A stretch of 64,000 bases of DNA from Zygaena filipendulae (GCA_907165275.2 OU015669.1:8144501-8208500); one strand, 5' to 3'. Positions 45,197 to 56,110 are shown, numbered from the stretch's first letter. Notes: a model not told the origin generated them from the sequence alone. Numbers and translations: made by a program.

Positions 45197-45996
45197 ACTC
45201 AGGTACTGGTTCCGGAACTTTTTCGGAAGACCTGAATATTAGCATATCGATGCCGTTAGGTACCCACAACACGGTATTTCAAGCCGAATGTGTGGGCATC
45301 ATAATGGCAGCAAGAGCAATTGCGGCTAGGAAGGTGGAGAACCACTCGATCCGCATTATTTCAGACAGCATGTCAGTATTACAGGCACTTGGGAATCATG
45401 CGATTACCTCGAGCCTAATACACGAGTGTCACCAAGCATTGACAGAGGTATGCAATAATAACAACAGCATTACCCTGCAATGGATAAAGGGCCACAGTGA
45501 CTCTCGAGGGAACGATGCGGCGGATGAGCTGGCGCGCAGGGGTTCCGACACGGCTATTTTCGGCCCGGAACCTATAGTGCCCCTACCATTCGGCTGGATC
45601 CGAACACAACTACGCCAAAGAACTGGACAACAGCACGACCGGACCTGGAGGAGGCGTGGGGACTGCGGGCAGGCAAGGGCGGCCTTACCAAGGGCCAATG
45701 CTCGCCTCTCCCGCAGTCTCCTGCGGCTAAGTAGAACCCAGCTCCGCATGGTAACGGGTGCCCTCACAGGTCATGGCCCTTACAACAAGCATTTATACAC
45801 TATAAATGTCACAGATAGCCCCCTCTGCAGGGCATGCATGAGGGGTGAGGAAACAGCTGCCCACATGCTACTAGAGTGTGATGGAGTAGCACCATACCGG
45901 GTCAAGCACCTGGGAGCACCAAGTTCGCTCCCGGAAGCCTTCAGCGACATCAGGAAGTTGCTGGGCTTCCTGGAGGAGCTTGGCTGGTATGAATAA
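45197..45996 (+). pseudogene. Non-LTR retrotransposon ORF2 C-terminus: RNase H and CCHC-like zinc motif
   Basis: The open frame begins within the truncated insert (NSGTGSGTFSEDL), so the ATG at 45250 is not a true start. It ends at TAA 45994-45996. RNase H features are QAE (second carboxylate), IISDSMSVLQALGN (third, Asp in SDS) and GHSDSRGNDAADELA (final Asp); the first Asp strand lies in the lost 5' part. After a basic linker a zinc motif CRACMRGEETAAHMLLEC follows, typical of the end of ORF2 in the R1/I/Jockey-type elements that carry RNase H. RNase H would remove RNA during target-primed reverse transcription. The frame is intact for about 265 codons, so the insertion is fairly recent, but without reverse transcriptase it is dead. 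Confidence 0.85.
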
Positions 45997-46080
45997 GCGG
46001 CACAATTCCCACCACACGCAAAATAGGCGCCTAGTCGTCGAATTGCGGAAACCGGCCCGTTTACAAATACAAATACAAAT
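45197..46080 (+). mobile_element. 5'-truncated non-LTR retrotransposon with 9-bp target duplication
   Basis: The insert is bounded by AGGATCATA at 45188-45196 and again at 46081-46089. The 3' end is a simple-repeat tail, (ACAAAT)n, instead of poly(A). It landed three bases beyond the end of MITE copy B. It carries the RNase H and C-terminal region described next. Confidence 0.85.
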
Positions 46081-46455
46081 AGGATCATAGAATTTTTTGA
46101 AACTTAAGAAAAACTGAGGGAAAGTATCGTATTTGGCGGTGTAGTTTTTTTTCGGTCATAAAAAAATCCTTAAAGTGGGTTGAACCGAAGGAAGTGGGTT
46201 ATTACAACTGAAGATGCCAGCTAATATGTGTCCATCCGCGTTCGAGTTTCCACATCTGTTGAATACGGTAGTTAAAGGTAATTACTAACGCGTAACGAGT
46301 TAGTAGTAACGACTCTATTTCGTCGTAAGCGGAATTGTGTAGTTCGCTAACATTGTATTGTATGTAATACACTCTACAACAATAGGCATACACTATTACT
46401 AGCGGCGTGCTAATTTGAGAATTTCCCCTGATTTTGAAAACTTTATTTATAGACT

Positions 46456-46497
46456 ACTAGCTGTTCCCTGCGGTTTCGCCCGCGTTAATTTCGGAAC
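46456..46497 (+). repeat. Dispersed SINE-like repeat, 5' fragment
   Basis: ACTAGCTGTTCCCTGCGG and TTTCGCCCGCGTTAATTTCG only. Confidence 0.7.
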
Positions 46498-46825
46498 GTT
46501 AAGTTTATTCAATTTTATTTATTTATTTTGTGATGATTTTTTTTTGTTTAATTTTAGCTCCAGGGGTCATGTCAAGTTTAAAGTATTCTAGGCATTTCGT
46601 AACCAGCAGTATAATGCAGCTTATGAACAAACACAATGGGCCATTCTCATGCAGCTACGTGAATACACCCATTCATAATGTCGCTCAATATTAAAATCTA
46701 AATATAGCAATCGTTCAATAGGTGTGAGCTTTTTATAGATTTCATTCAGTTTGTCGATCAAACGAACAAATTGTTTACACTTGAGGCGTCGACGCTTCGC
46801 TTATAGCTGTTGCCAACTTGCAAGT

Positions 46826-46990
46826 AGTGGTTTTACCTGCGGCTTTACCCGCGTGAATTTGGAAATTCCGTCGAGAACTCGTTGTATCCAGAACATTATT
46901 TTTATTATATTTTGTGCCAAATTTCATCAAAATCCCTTCAGCCGTTTAAATGCATTTTTGAGTGAACAACATCCAACCATCTTCATCAAA
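46826..46990 (+). repeat. Dispersed SINE-like repeat, degenerate
   Basis: CTGCGGCTTTACCCGCGTG, CCAAATTTCATCAAAATCCC, TTCAGCCGTTTAAATGC and AACATCCAACC. Confidence 0.6.
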
Positions 46991-46999
46991 TTTAGCATA

Positions 47000-47830
47000 T
47001 TTTATCATTTATTATCACGGTGACACTCCGTAAAAATGAACTGATTCACGTACCTACTCTCCCACAAGGAAAGACGGCCGGCTTGTACGTACACGTATTG
47101 TGCGTGTGTGCGGTTGACAGCGAGTTGGCAGTAACTGTCAGCTGAACAATTAGGAATTCTCCAGGGTATGAAAATCAAAATTGTAATTAGCCTGTCAGTC
47201 AGAAAATAAAAAAGTAATAGACACGTATTTTTTGCTTTTTTAAATTAATGCAAATATAGATAAAGCGCATTAAAGTTTAGGGCGGGGGACTCGTTACGTC
47301 GTTATTCAGATAAAAAATGATTTATTTATAACGGATGCCGCTAGGTTCATCATTGTGAGAGCGTCAAAATGCTTTATTTTTTACTACTTCCACGGTCAAG
47401 TGGCTTAGTTGTAAGAAGCATTCTGTTACAATAATTTTCATTGTACTATCATCTAAAATTATAATGAATATAAATATATAATGCTAATCAAGTATGTATA
47501 TATAAATATCAATAATGAATTAACTATCGCAACTTTACCTCGTTAAATTACAGAATAATGTATGTAATGAAGGATAAGCCCTTAGCATTTTTAAGTTCGC
47601 ACCGAGCATACTTTTATCCTTGGACCGTTGCGTGCACAAACAACATTTCTCTGTAAGGGCATACTGCTCTATTCTTAGCACAATAGCATTACGAGGGCAC
47701 AAAAATATTTATTGCAATACGTTTGATTTACATTTTACAAGCTGTTGTTGAGGCAATTTTTTTGTAATTTAAAACAGACAAGATTCCATCTTAGGAGTAC
47801 AGTCGGCAGAAACGTCTGCAATTTTATACA
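47000..47830. other. No gene seen
   Basis: Segment 47040-47150 is CpG-richer (AAGACGGCCGGCTTGTACG) without a usable frame or splice site; the rest is AT-rich. Confidence 0.35.
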
Positions 47831-47837
47831 CAACTAA

Positions 47838-47950
47838 CAGTTTCCCCGCGGTTTAACCCGTGGTAATTTCGGAGTTCCCGCGGGGATTTCAGGATCAGAA
47901 GTACCCTATGACAGTCAGCAACACTGTAGCATTCTATTGGTAAAAGGATT
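47838..47950 (+). repeat. Dispersed SINE-like repeat, 5' part
   Basis: AGTTTCCCCGCGGTTTAACC and GTTCCCGCGGGGATTTCAGG. A second short fragment (GTTTCACCCGCGTGAACC) is at 48155-48195. Confidence 0.65.
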
Positions 47951-48199
47951 TTCTAAATCAATTCGACTTGAAAAGCGATTCGATCGAAGTGAAAAGCAGA
48001 GTTTATAACTCGTCCACGAAATATATCTACTATCTATCTACTATCAGCCCATGCATTCGGCTCGGGCTGCTAAAAATCTCGGATAAAAGTGTGTAAAAAT
48101 AACTTTACTGCTCGGTCGTGTCCCTAGTTACTTTTATCATAAATAGACTGGTCGTCTATGGTTTCACCCGCGTGAACCTCGGGATTCCCTGAAAGCATA

Positions 48200-48645
48200 A
48201 CTTTGAACCACTGTCTCCGCAAATTGTGGTCTCAATCTTTCAGAACTTCAAATGTTACACAACAATAAAAGACGCGCAAACTATTGGAATTAAAAGGGAG
48301 CTTTTAAACATACCATACAAGGCATAGATATGCGAACCTTACACCCGTGTAGGTACTCATAGATTTAAGCTTATCGGCTTGCGCTGGGATGACCTTTCGC
48401 CCACGCATGCAATCACACCTCACGCAGAGCCTTAAAATTGTTTTGTTATAATAACATTACACTACATAATATTTTATCGACGTGCACTTTTCGAGAAGCC
48501 AAAAGCCCAATAATGTGGAAGAACACCGTTTTATTTTCTCATACAGATATTGTAAGGGGCGGCGAATCGATGTAATCAATATCAGCCAGTTTTGCTGACC
48601 GGCCGGCAGTCTCGACAACGTTTTTATCGTATCGATCGTTAACTA
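48200..48645. other. No gene seen
   Basis: No recognisable feature between the repeat fragment and the LINE remnant. Confidence 0.35.
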
Positions 48646-48871
48646 GTATTTAATTTTAAGAAATTGAGTCCTTGGATCACATTGTCTTCAACTGCCCTAA
48701 ACTAAATTTCTTGCTATATGACGGTTCCTCGGTCTACCTTGTGTTTTAAACTATCTCCTCTCCTTTCCTAATTGGCGCCCCACAAAATCTAATCTTAATT
48801 AGTTTCTTTTCCATTACGATACCTTTTTATTTTCTGTCCCTTGTGTAATATGATGTAGTTTATAATATACA

Positions 48872-49284
48872 TGTGGGAGAATAGAGGGTAGCTTACAAAA
48901 TAAAATGGTAACGAGTGACGGTAGTAGTTGTCGCAAGTACCTACCACTTGATTCCTCCCACTACGTCATCGGACTAGTTATAAAAGGCCGCGTGCCCTGT
49001 CGACAGATCAGAAGTTGTCCTGCGTTGGACACGGTACAACTTGTGCTCTGAACTGTCAGGTGAGTTCTATCCTTATTAAAGCGTAACTATGTATCTGGTT
49101 GCTGTATTTTCCCGCTTAATTATAAAATACATTTAGATAATTTAGCTGATGAATTTCCTTAAATATTATTTTATATTCGTAGCTAAATATCAATGTTGAT
49201 CTACCTACTCGACTTTGATTGAAATATATTCTTATTTTCATTGAACTCTTCTTTTACTTGCTTGCTTACCCTTCTACGCGCACA
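48872..49284 (+). repeat. 5' LTR, 413 bp
   Basis: TGTGGGAGAATAGAGGG to TTCTACGCGCACA. Read base by base I find no difference from the 3' LTR. It contains the promoter listed separately and a splice-donor-like TCAG|GTGAGT at 49056-49065. Confidence 0.92.
48979..49012 (+). promoter_or_regulatory. LTR promoter: TATA box and initiator
   Basis: TATAAAAG at 48979-48986 is followed about 25 bases later by ATCAGAAG (49007-49014), an arthropod initiator-like TCA. A CRE-like TACGTCAT lies just upstream at 48962-48969. The same arrangement is at 53980 in the 3' LTR. Confidence 0.65.
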
Positions 49285-49333
49285 TCAGAATTGGGATCGT
49301 AAACACGTTATTCTCTGTTTATATAATTTTTTC

Positions 49334-49459
49334 ATGTGTGATACAACGATGAGCGGTACGCCTGACTGTACCAAGCCACAGTCGCCGTCTAACGCCGAAC
49401 AAGAGCCTGAGCAACGTTCCCGACCGACGTCACCGATCCTCGCACAGCAGTCGGCATGA
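49334..49459 (+). pseudogene. Short frame after the 5' LTR, possible gag start
   Basis: 41 codons (MCDTTMSGTPDCTKPQSPSN...) rich in Pro, Ser and Glu begin 50 bp after the 5' LTR, where gag is expected. It stops at 49459. No gag core or zinc knuckle is recognised here or in the following 1 kb, including the 71-codon frame at 50114-50329. Confidence 0.35.
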
Positions 49460-50639
49460 GCCACCTTGAACACGGACACCGATGCGCGGCGGTCCATCTG
49501 GCAGCAATGAAAATACAAGGACAGGTTTCGTTCCAATTGATTTAATTAATTCCAATTGATTTTGATGCATGAAATGATGGTTTTGCTTTTACAAACTACT
49601 GCTAACGAATTTCGCGCTTCTACCGCTAAGGTGGTTCCGCGTGTTCGAAACTTTGATCACTTTCATGTCCTGCGGCCAATCCGGGCGATAGAAATTAGAC
49701 TTGTTATTGTAATTTAGATGAAGTTTAATCGGAATTTAACTAAAATTAACTTTTTGTAATCAAAAAAAAAAAAAAATAGATAAAAAGTTTTAACAAATAT
49801 CGTCCTTTTAATCTTATATGTCTACTATCTGTATCAGGGCTGTAGAATGTAATACACATTTCACCCCGTTGCAAGTGCAACTGGCTAGGTGGGTAGACAT
49901 TTTCATTTTTCACATAACCCCATATCACGGTAATAAATTATCTATCTTTGCTATTGTACAAATATTATGCTCAGTGTTGCTGAAAATAAGTAGTATGACT
50001 TTGTCTAGGTACAAAGACAGTAGTGTTGTCAGCAAATGTCGGTGTTAAACTTACAAAGGTTTCTTTTAATATAATACCCTTAAAAAAAAATTACAAAGTA
50101 CAGAACTTAAAACATGACTATTGAAACTTTTGCAGTTGAAGCCCGTTACTACGACCATTTAGTGCTGCTGTGGAATATACCAGCAACCAGGCTACCAGCC
50201 TGGCAGAGTACACAACAAGGAAATGGGACCTTGCAAAAAGGTGTTTGGTGTGGCGGTGAATTAGGAGCAGTTGGTGGAAGCTGTTTCTGGTATGTCAATC
50301 TTATATACGTTCGGACTTGCTACGATTAACGCCTAAAGGTTTGCCACGTCGAGTAGCAATTCTTACAAATGTAAAAAAAGGCCCAATAGTGGCACTGATC
50401 ACAACATCCCAAACAAACGATCACGGCCCTCTGTCGCTGATAGGTCACGTTCAAGAAGATTGTCGTTAGAAATTAATTTCTTCCACAAGTCCACTGTAGT
50501 TTAATGCACATCTTGTAGCAAGACTTTATAATTTCTTTTAAATAACGTTTATTCATGATAGCATTGGCGACTCGATTAAAAGTAGGTGACATTGTCTTCT
50601 GCGTTTCACAAAAAAAACTTTGCGTTGTTAACGGTCTCA

Positions 50640-52975
50640 AATCTCAATATCAACCTAGGTCTCTTGTAGGCAGGTAGTTTGAACTCGTGCCCGATAACAG
50701 TCAATAGGATATTTTTGGACAAGACTTGTTGGACATACTCAGGAATTCAGGTTTTCCGTGACTCCTATCGACACGTACCGTTAGTGTGGTTCAGCAAACT
50801 GACGCAAATTTCCATAACATTAATGACAATGTTGACCTTAAGTATAAAGAGCTGCTTTGCGGTCGGATATATTTACAACAGAAAATGCGGTATCCCAATG
50901 TAAATATTTACAGACAGAGATCGAATATTTAGGCAGAATCATATCTCTGCCGTGGTATGATTAAAAGGTCGCTATCCGACGGCTAAAATTTTTAACTTCT
51001 AATGTTACGTATATTATCTGTGGTATGCCATTAATACTACCTCGTCTGCGTATTTGTGTTCGTTAAGGCTAAAACCACACTATAGTTACCAAGCTTAGAG
51101 ATAAACCTCGTATCAATCTGTATTTGCGGTTCTGTATATCTTAAATAGTTCGCATTTCACTCGATGATCATGTTTTAAGCAAATAGATAAATGAAATAAA
51201 GTGATTCATAAGATTTTAGAAACACTGGTAATTAACTAATACGCAAAAATGTTTAAGTGACATTATTTACAATATAACAAGCGAATCATTGAAAGTATTT
51301 TGCATGAAGAATTTTTGTAACTTCCAGTACCCAATCGATTTTAGTTAACCGGTTCAAATGTTTTTCACACGTTACTCAATACAAGGGTTTACTAGATAAC
51401 GGTGTTGTGGATATAACACGGCAGACGTGATGTTAAAAATAGGCCTGTCCCGGGCAAAGTTTTATCTCGTCTTCACTCGCCTGTACCGACAACGGTCAAG
51501 CAAGTCCGTCAATTCAGTGGCCTCGCAGGATACCTACTTTTGGAAATACATCCCGAATTCAGGATACCTACTTTTGGAAATACATCCCGAATTCTTTCAT
51601 TAACGGTGATTCAGTTTTACAATCTGACTCAAACTGGACTGATCTGACTTGACTTCGGAGCACGAGCTTTCTAGGAATCTTATGTTACCTTGCATCAGGA
51701 ACTAATCTTGACTCTGTTCAACCCAACTAAACCTATTGAGCTTCGTACTGATGAAAACAAGTTTAGGCGTCGTTCTTTTCCAAAAACATCAACATGTTAG
51801 CATATTTTAGTATGCGCACCACCAAAACCATAAGCTAGTATCATTTATTCGTATTGGAAACCTTTTCAAATTGTAACGGATTGTAATTCTTTGAGGGCAT
51901 CGCGTAAACAGAAAGAATTACTTTCGTGAGTTCATAGGTGGTGGGCATACCTACAATCATTTGATTTCGAGATCAATTAAAGGAGAACGTATACCCCACA
52001 TTGTTTTTTTTTTTTAAGTAACAACCGTTTTTGCTAAATGAAAAACAAATTTATGGTTGTAGCGATTGGTTAGAGGCTCTTCCGAAACTAGATACATAAT
52101 CGTATCCCTAAATAAATAGTACTGCTGATGATGCGGCATCCAGTTATGAAATTTTCTATTTGGTACCTACCTTTAACACTAAAGATAATGTTAAAAAAAA
52201 ATGCCTTTGCGTCCCCAAGAGCTATCAGGGGCATCTCATATATACGAGGATTAAAAAATATATATATAATAAAATTGAGTTTTGGTTTCCTAGTATGTCA
52301 AAAATATGCCCGAAAGCTTTTCGAATACTGTCTCACGTGCAAATACATCTCACTACATCCTATTGATACCTCCCGTACCTTTTCATCTTTACGCATGGAC
52401 AACACTAGAAAGTGTTTATTGACGCAAAATATTGTTCCATGCACCCGGTTAACCTGTAAATTACTTACACATTGTATTTTGTCGCATCTAAACGAATTAT
52501 TTGTGATCAAGCTACTTCTTATAAGCAGCGCCTCTGACAAAGAGTTTAGAACATTTGGTAAACTGTGGTCTATAGAACTACATTTTATAGCCAGTGGCGT
52601 TAGTCGTGCAAACGAACAGATTGACGGACGGACGGACATGATGAAAGTTTTAACGAATAGTTTTATCTTTGTTGACAATACCTCGAAAAAACTTTAGAAG
52701 AACGCAGTTAGCGATAGGTACAACTGCTATAAATAGTATATTTAATAAAAGTACCGGTCATACTGCTCATGAATTGCGATCAGGCACCTCTTGCTATATC
52801 AGCTTTATCAGAAAGCGAGGTACGTTTGGACTTAGATGCTTGCTGTTTAGAGTCTAAAGGCAGGATGGACGAGCGTGCTGTCAACAAACTGGATAGCAAG
52901 TATAGAGGTCCTTGCGTCATCACGCAGATCAATGATAATGACAGATATAGGTGCTGTCAGAGTTTATGAAACCGG
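50640..52975 (+). pseudogene. Decayed Ty3/gypsy pol: RT, RNase H, integrase remnants
   Basis: Recognisable pieces occur in the normal order but in different frames with many stops. Reverse transcriptase: EIEYLGRIIS at about 50915-50944. The RT-to-RNase H link: VRQFSGLAGY around 51507-51536. RNase H: PTKPIELRTDE near 51722-51755 and IVTDCNSL near 51870-51893. Integrase zinc-binding region: FWFPSM near 52271-52290 and LHPID around 52355. Integrase core end: SDKEFRTFGKL near 52533-52565 and FIASGVSRANEQ near 52584-52622. C-terminal module: KYRGPCVITQ near 52898-52930. A 34-bp stretch is perfectly duplicated in tandem at 51527-51594. Protease and most of RT are unrecognisable. The gene cannot make a working polyprotein. 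Confidence 0.8.
51527..51594 (+). repeat. 34-bp perfect tandem duplication inside pol
   Basis: The block starting AGGATACCTACTTTTGG and ending CATCCCGAATTC is present twice without difference, shifting the pol frame by one base (34 = 33 + 1). Confidence 0.9.
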
Positions 52976-53186
52976 TAATAAGTTGTTGTTGTATAATGTT
53001 ATACGTATTTCGTGATCATTTCTGCGTAGAATCCCCTAACATGGGAAGTGAACTGAAAGATTCCTTCAATAATTAGTTAGCGAGTTATGGTTACCTGTAA
53101 TGACTGTTTTGTGTGATTGGTGGTTGTCTGGCCAACAGTCTCCAATTATACTGGCGGTCTTATTGGTAATCCTGATAAGCTCACCT

Positions 53187-53692
53187 GCCATGTGATTTGG
53201 CATTAGTTTTAGGGTCATGTGATTTGACCACTGCCATGTGATTTGGCATTAGTTTTAAGGTCATGTGATTTGACCATTGCCATGTGATTTGGCATTAGTT
53301 TTAAGGTCATGTGATTTGACCATTGCCATGTGATTTGGCATTAGTTTTAAGGTCATGTGATTTGACCATTGCCATGTGATTTGGCATTAGTTTTAAGGTC
53401 ATGTGATTTGACCATTGCCATGTGATTTGGCATTAGTTTTAAGGTCATGTGATTTGACCATTGCCATGTGATTTGGCATTAGTTTTAAGGTCATGTGATT
53501 TGACCATTGCCATGTGATTTGGCATTAGTTTTAAGGTCATGTGATTTGACCATTGCCATGTGATTTGGCATTAGTTTTAAGGTCATGTGATTTGACCATT
53601 GCCATGTGATTTGGCATTAGTTTTAAGGTCATGTGATTTGACCATTGCCATGTGACTTGGCATTAGTTTAAGGTCATGTGATTTGTCCACTC
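53187..53692 (+). repeat. 46-bp tandem array, eleven units, with two hairpins per unit
   Basis: Units start with GCCATGTGATTTGGC at 53187 and every 46 bases to 53647. Each unit holds GCCA-TGTGATT-TGGC and GGTCA-TGTGATT-TGACC, two inverted repeats with the same seven-base loop, separated by ATTAGTTTTAA. Units 2-10 appear identical; the first and last differ at a few bases. A further decayed unit (CCCCTGTTGTTTGGGG) may follow at 53691-53730. Each unit has two CATGTG E-boxes, 22 in the array. Confidence 0.95.
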
Positions 53693-53872
53693 CCCTGTTG
53701 TTTGGGGTTAATTTAAGGTTACTCATTATGTTATATAATATGATAGCGTGTTTTTACCATTGCTATTGCAAAACTTGGTCATGTATTTCTACTGAATTTC
53801 TGTGATAGATTTTTCGAGCACTTGATTAATGATTGTTTTCGCGAGCCAAAAGGCTGCTCGTCAGAATGGCCG

Positions 53873-54285
53873 TGTGGGAGAATAGAGGGTAGCTTACAAA
53901 ATAAAATGGTAACGAGTGACGGTAGTAGTTGTCGCAAGTACCTACCACTTGATTCCTCCCACTACGTCATCGGACTAGTTATAAAAGGCCGCGTGCCCTG
54001 TCGACAGATCAGAAGTTGTCCTGCGTTGGACACGGTACAACTTGTGCTCTGAACTGTCAGGTGAGTTCTATCCTTATTAAAGCGTAACTATGTATCTGGT
54101 TGCTGTATTTTCCCGCTTAATTATAAAATACATTTAGATAATTTAGCTGATGAATTTCCTTAAATATTATTTTATATTCGTAGCTAAATATCAATGTTGA
54201 TCTACCTACTCGACTTTGATTGAAATATATTCTTATTTTCATTGAACTCTTCTTTTACTTGCTTGCTTACCCTTCTACGCGCACA
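53873..54285 (+). repeat. 3' LTR, 413 bp
   Basis: Apparently identical to the 5' LTR and followed by the TACA target duplication. A 77-codon frame that crosses its left edge is a by-product. Confidence 0.92.
53980..54013 (+). promoter_or_regulatory. TATA box and initiator in the 3' LTR
   Basis: Same TATAAAAG and ATCAGAAG as in the 5' LTR; it could drive read-through transcription into the DNA to the right. Confidence 0.5.
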
Positions 54286-54369
54286 TACATAAAGCTTTTT
54301 GTGAGTCCAGTGTCTTCATTGTATGGATTATGACTTAAATAAAGTTTACTAATCTTATCTTATCTTTAG

Positions 54370-54665
54370 GGTAGGCAGATGAAGCCTCGGTAATTCGACC
54401 TTTGGGATCTTTTGTACCATCCCCATTCTGTGATCCTCTCTCTACTCACTGAAGACCTCGGCGGCGAAGGCTGTAATGGAGGGGTAGGAACCTAAAGTCC
54501 TCTGGTTTGGGTAAGCCATCCCCAGAAGGCCCATACGTTTACGAGCCAAGGCATCGCACTCGCACACTAATCAACTGAAATCATTAAAATATTTGTAACC
54601 GTCCGCTAACTAACATTGGCATGAATATTGCGCCAACTTATCCAAGGCGCCTGTTGCCACATTGA
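54370..54665 (-). repeat. LINE-derived fragment
   Basis: The minus strand has CCTTCGCCGCCGAGGTCTTC, AGTGAGTAGAGAGAGGATCA and ATCCCAAAGGTCGAATTACC, blocks typical of the end of a lepidopteran LINE. It lies tail-to-tail with the LINE ending at 54367. Confidence 0.5.
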
Positions 54666-54669
54666 AAAA

Positions 54670-55600
54670 AAAAGAAGAAGATAAAGATGGTGTCAAATAA
54701 TGTCCCTTACTGATATATTTCATCTGTGTTATCTACACACTAAAATCTTGTCGATGGATGTAATATTTTATATATGTATGCATAATCTATGACCATACAG
54801 AAAACGTCTTGGTATTTTATTGGCGAGGTATTCACTAGAATATCCTAAGCTTTCTATTAGAAATCAATAAATAAAGCTGTAATTTAATATATCACTTTAT
54901 AATTCCTTCGCAATGTCGTTGTCGAGTCACATTAACTTTAGCAAATCCCCGCCAGCTTAGTCTAGGGTCAGAGTGATAAATTTAATTCCATTTCCAATAG
55001 TTGTAAGTATCCTTGAAATTATACCCTTGAAATTATTATCAATAAACTAACTATTTCCTGCGGTTTTACCCGTGTTTTCTTTATCATTCTCTCTAAGTCA
55101 AGAAAGATAAAAGGATCGATTTGATTAAAATATTATAGTACTTGGACATTATAACAAAACACCACCCGGTGCCATTACTAAGCAGTACTTGTAATACCTA
55201 TACATCATTAATATATCAATGACCTACATACGTATATGTAGGTACCAAATAACTGCTGTAATACAAGCTTATTTTTTGTACATATTTATATACAAACATC
55301 TTCATTCAGGACAAACAAATATTTATCAGTTGATTTTTTACTCTGATGCGGGTAAAAAACCCGCGACCCCTTCTGTATCAACAAGTCTTACTATTATACT
55401 TACTACACCAACAGTTACTGTCAACTAAATGGTAAATATCGGGAACTAAGCAATGAATTCTGAGGTTGCGACACATAAAATATATAAACGGACAGTACCC
55501 TTCGATCCTTTGTAAGGATAGAACTCGCGCTCATGAAATATGGTACCTAGGTATCTGCATTAGAGATAAATTCATAACTCATAACACGTACTATTTAACT
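54670..55600. other. No gene seen
   Basis: AT-rich with small repeat fragments (CTGCGGTTTTACCCGTG at about 55055). A 69-codon plus-strand frame at 55219-55428 has no recognisable domain. Confidence 0.35.
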
Positions 55601-55760
55601 CAAACTAAACGATGCACGTGACTTCTCTCGGGTGAATTTCCAGAGTCCATCAGGGATTCGGGAATACAAGTATTTTATGTGTCAGTCCTCAACATATTTC
55701 ATCTGTGTGTGTGTGCCAAATTTTCTGTACCCGTGACAACGTGTATGCAAATATAGGGTA
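55601..55760 (+). repeat. Dispersed SINE-like repeat, highly degenerate
   Basis: TCGGGTGAATTTCCAGAGTC, GATTCGGGAATACAAGTA and CCCGTGACAACGTGTATGC are the surviving motifs. A (GT)n run is at 55704-55715. Confidence 0.45.
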
Positions 55761-55845
55761 ACCTTGCATCCAGAAAAAGTACCTATTATTCCCGAGGGAT
55801 AGAAAATTTATTGAGAATTTACGACGTTGGCACCAGCTAGTAGAA

Positions 55846-56110
55846 GAAGAAGAAAATACTTTTATTTCAGCACAACACACAAGAAAAAGAAACAAACATC
55901 AACAGTGCCTAATCTAAAGAGACATAGATAATATCTCTTGCATGCTCTGCCGAAAGGGTCACCAACTCAGCATTAGCTAGGTGCGGGAACACCTAGCGCT
56001 GGTTTTCAGTTGGCAGCCCGCTGTCACGCACGGACTACAAAAGACGAGGCATAGAAAAAAATTATACTACACATATAAATACAAGTACATAGTAATACAA
56101 TACATACGAT
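55846..56110 (-). repeat. Retroposon 3' end with (TTC)n tail
   Basis: The minus strand carries a 3' UTR ending CTGAAATAAAAGTATTTTC (AATAAA signal) and a (TTC)n tail at 55842-55856. It includes a hairpin, GCTAGGTG-TTCCCG-CACCTAGC (55998-55977). Confidence 0.5.

Larger units (their letters stand above)
48872..54285 (+). mobile_element. Ty3/gypsy-type LTR retrotransposon, 5.4 kb, complete ends, decayed interior
   Basis: Two 413-bp direct repeats with TG...CA termini (48872-49284 and 53873-54285) flank a 4.6-kb interior. The target duplication is TACA (48868-48871 and 54286-54289). Pol fragments occur in the order RT, RNase H, integrase, which is the Ty3/gypsy order. I see no env-like gene, no convincing tRNA primer site just inside the 5' LTR (the nearest TGG is at 49293) and no clean polypurine tract before the 3' LTR. 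A 46-bp tandem array occupies part of the space between pol and the 3' LTR. Confidence 0.9.
48646..54367 (+). mobile_element. LINE 3' end split by an LTR-retrotransposon insertion
   Basis: The left part (48646-48871) still encodes SLDHIVFNCPKLNF, the usual end of a LINE ORF2, then a 3' UTR. The right part (54286-54367) continues with AAGCTTTTTGTGAGTCCAG, ACTTAAATAAAGTTTAC and a tail of (CTTAT)n. Both parts join smoothly once 48872-54285 and one TACA are removed. The element is a 5'-truncated, older insertion. Confidence 0.7.

Noticed and set aside
45429..45767. 112-codon minus-strand frame
   Set aside because: Antisense shadow of the RNase H coding region.
52128..52697. 189-codon plus-strand open frame as a novel gene
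   Set aside because: It covers decayed integrase of the LTR element; parts match the integrase core but the frame mixes phases, and it lies between LTRs.
53187..53692. 46-bp array as a CRISPR array
   Set aside because: Units are contiguous and nearly identical with no variable spacers, and the host is a eukaryote.
53822..54052. 77-codon frame at the left edge of the 3' LTR
   Set aside because: It crosses the LTR boundary and includes promoter sequence; the same LTR at the other end lacks the upstream part.
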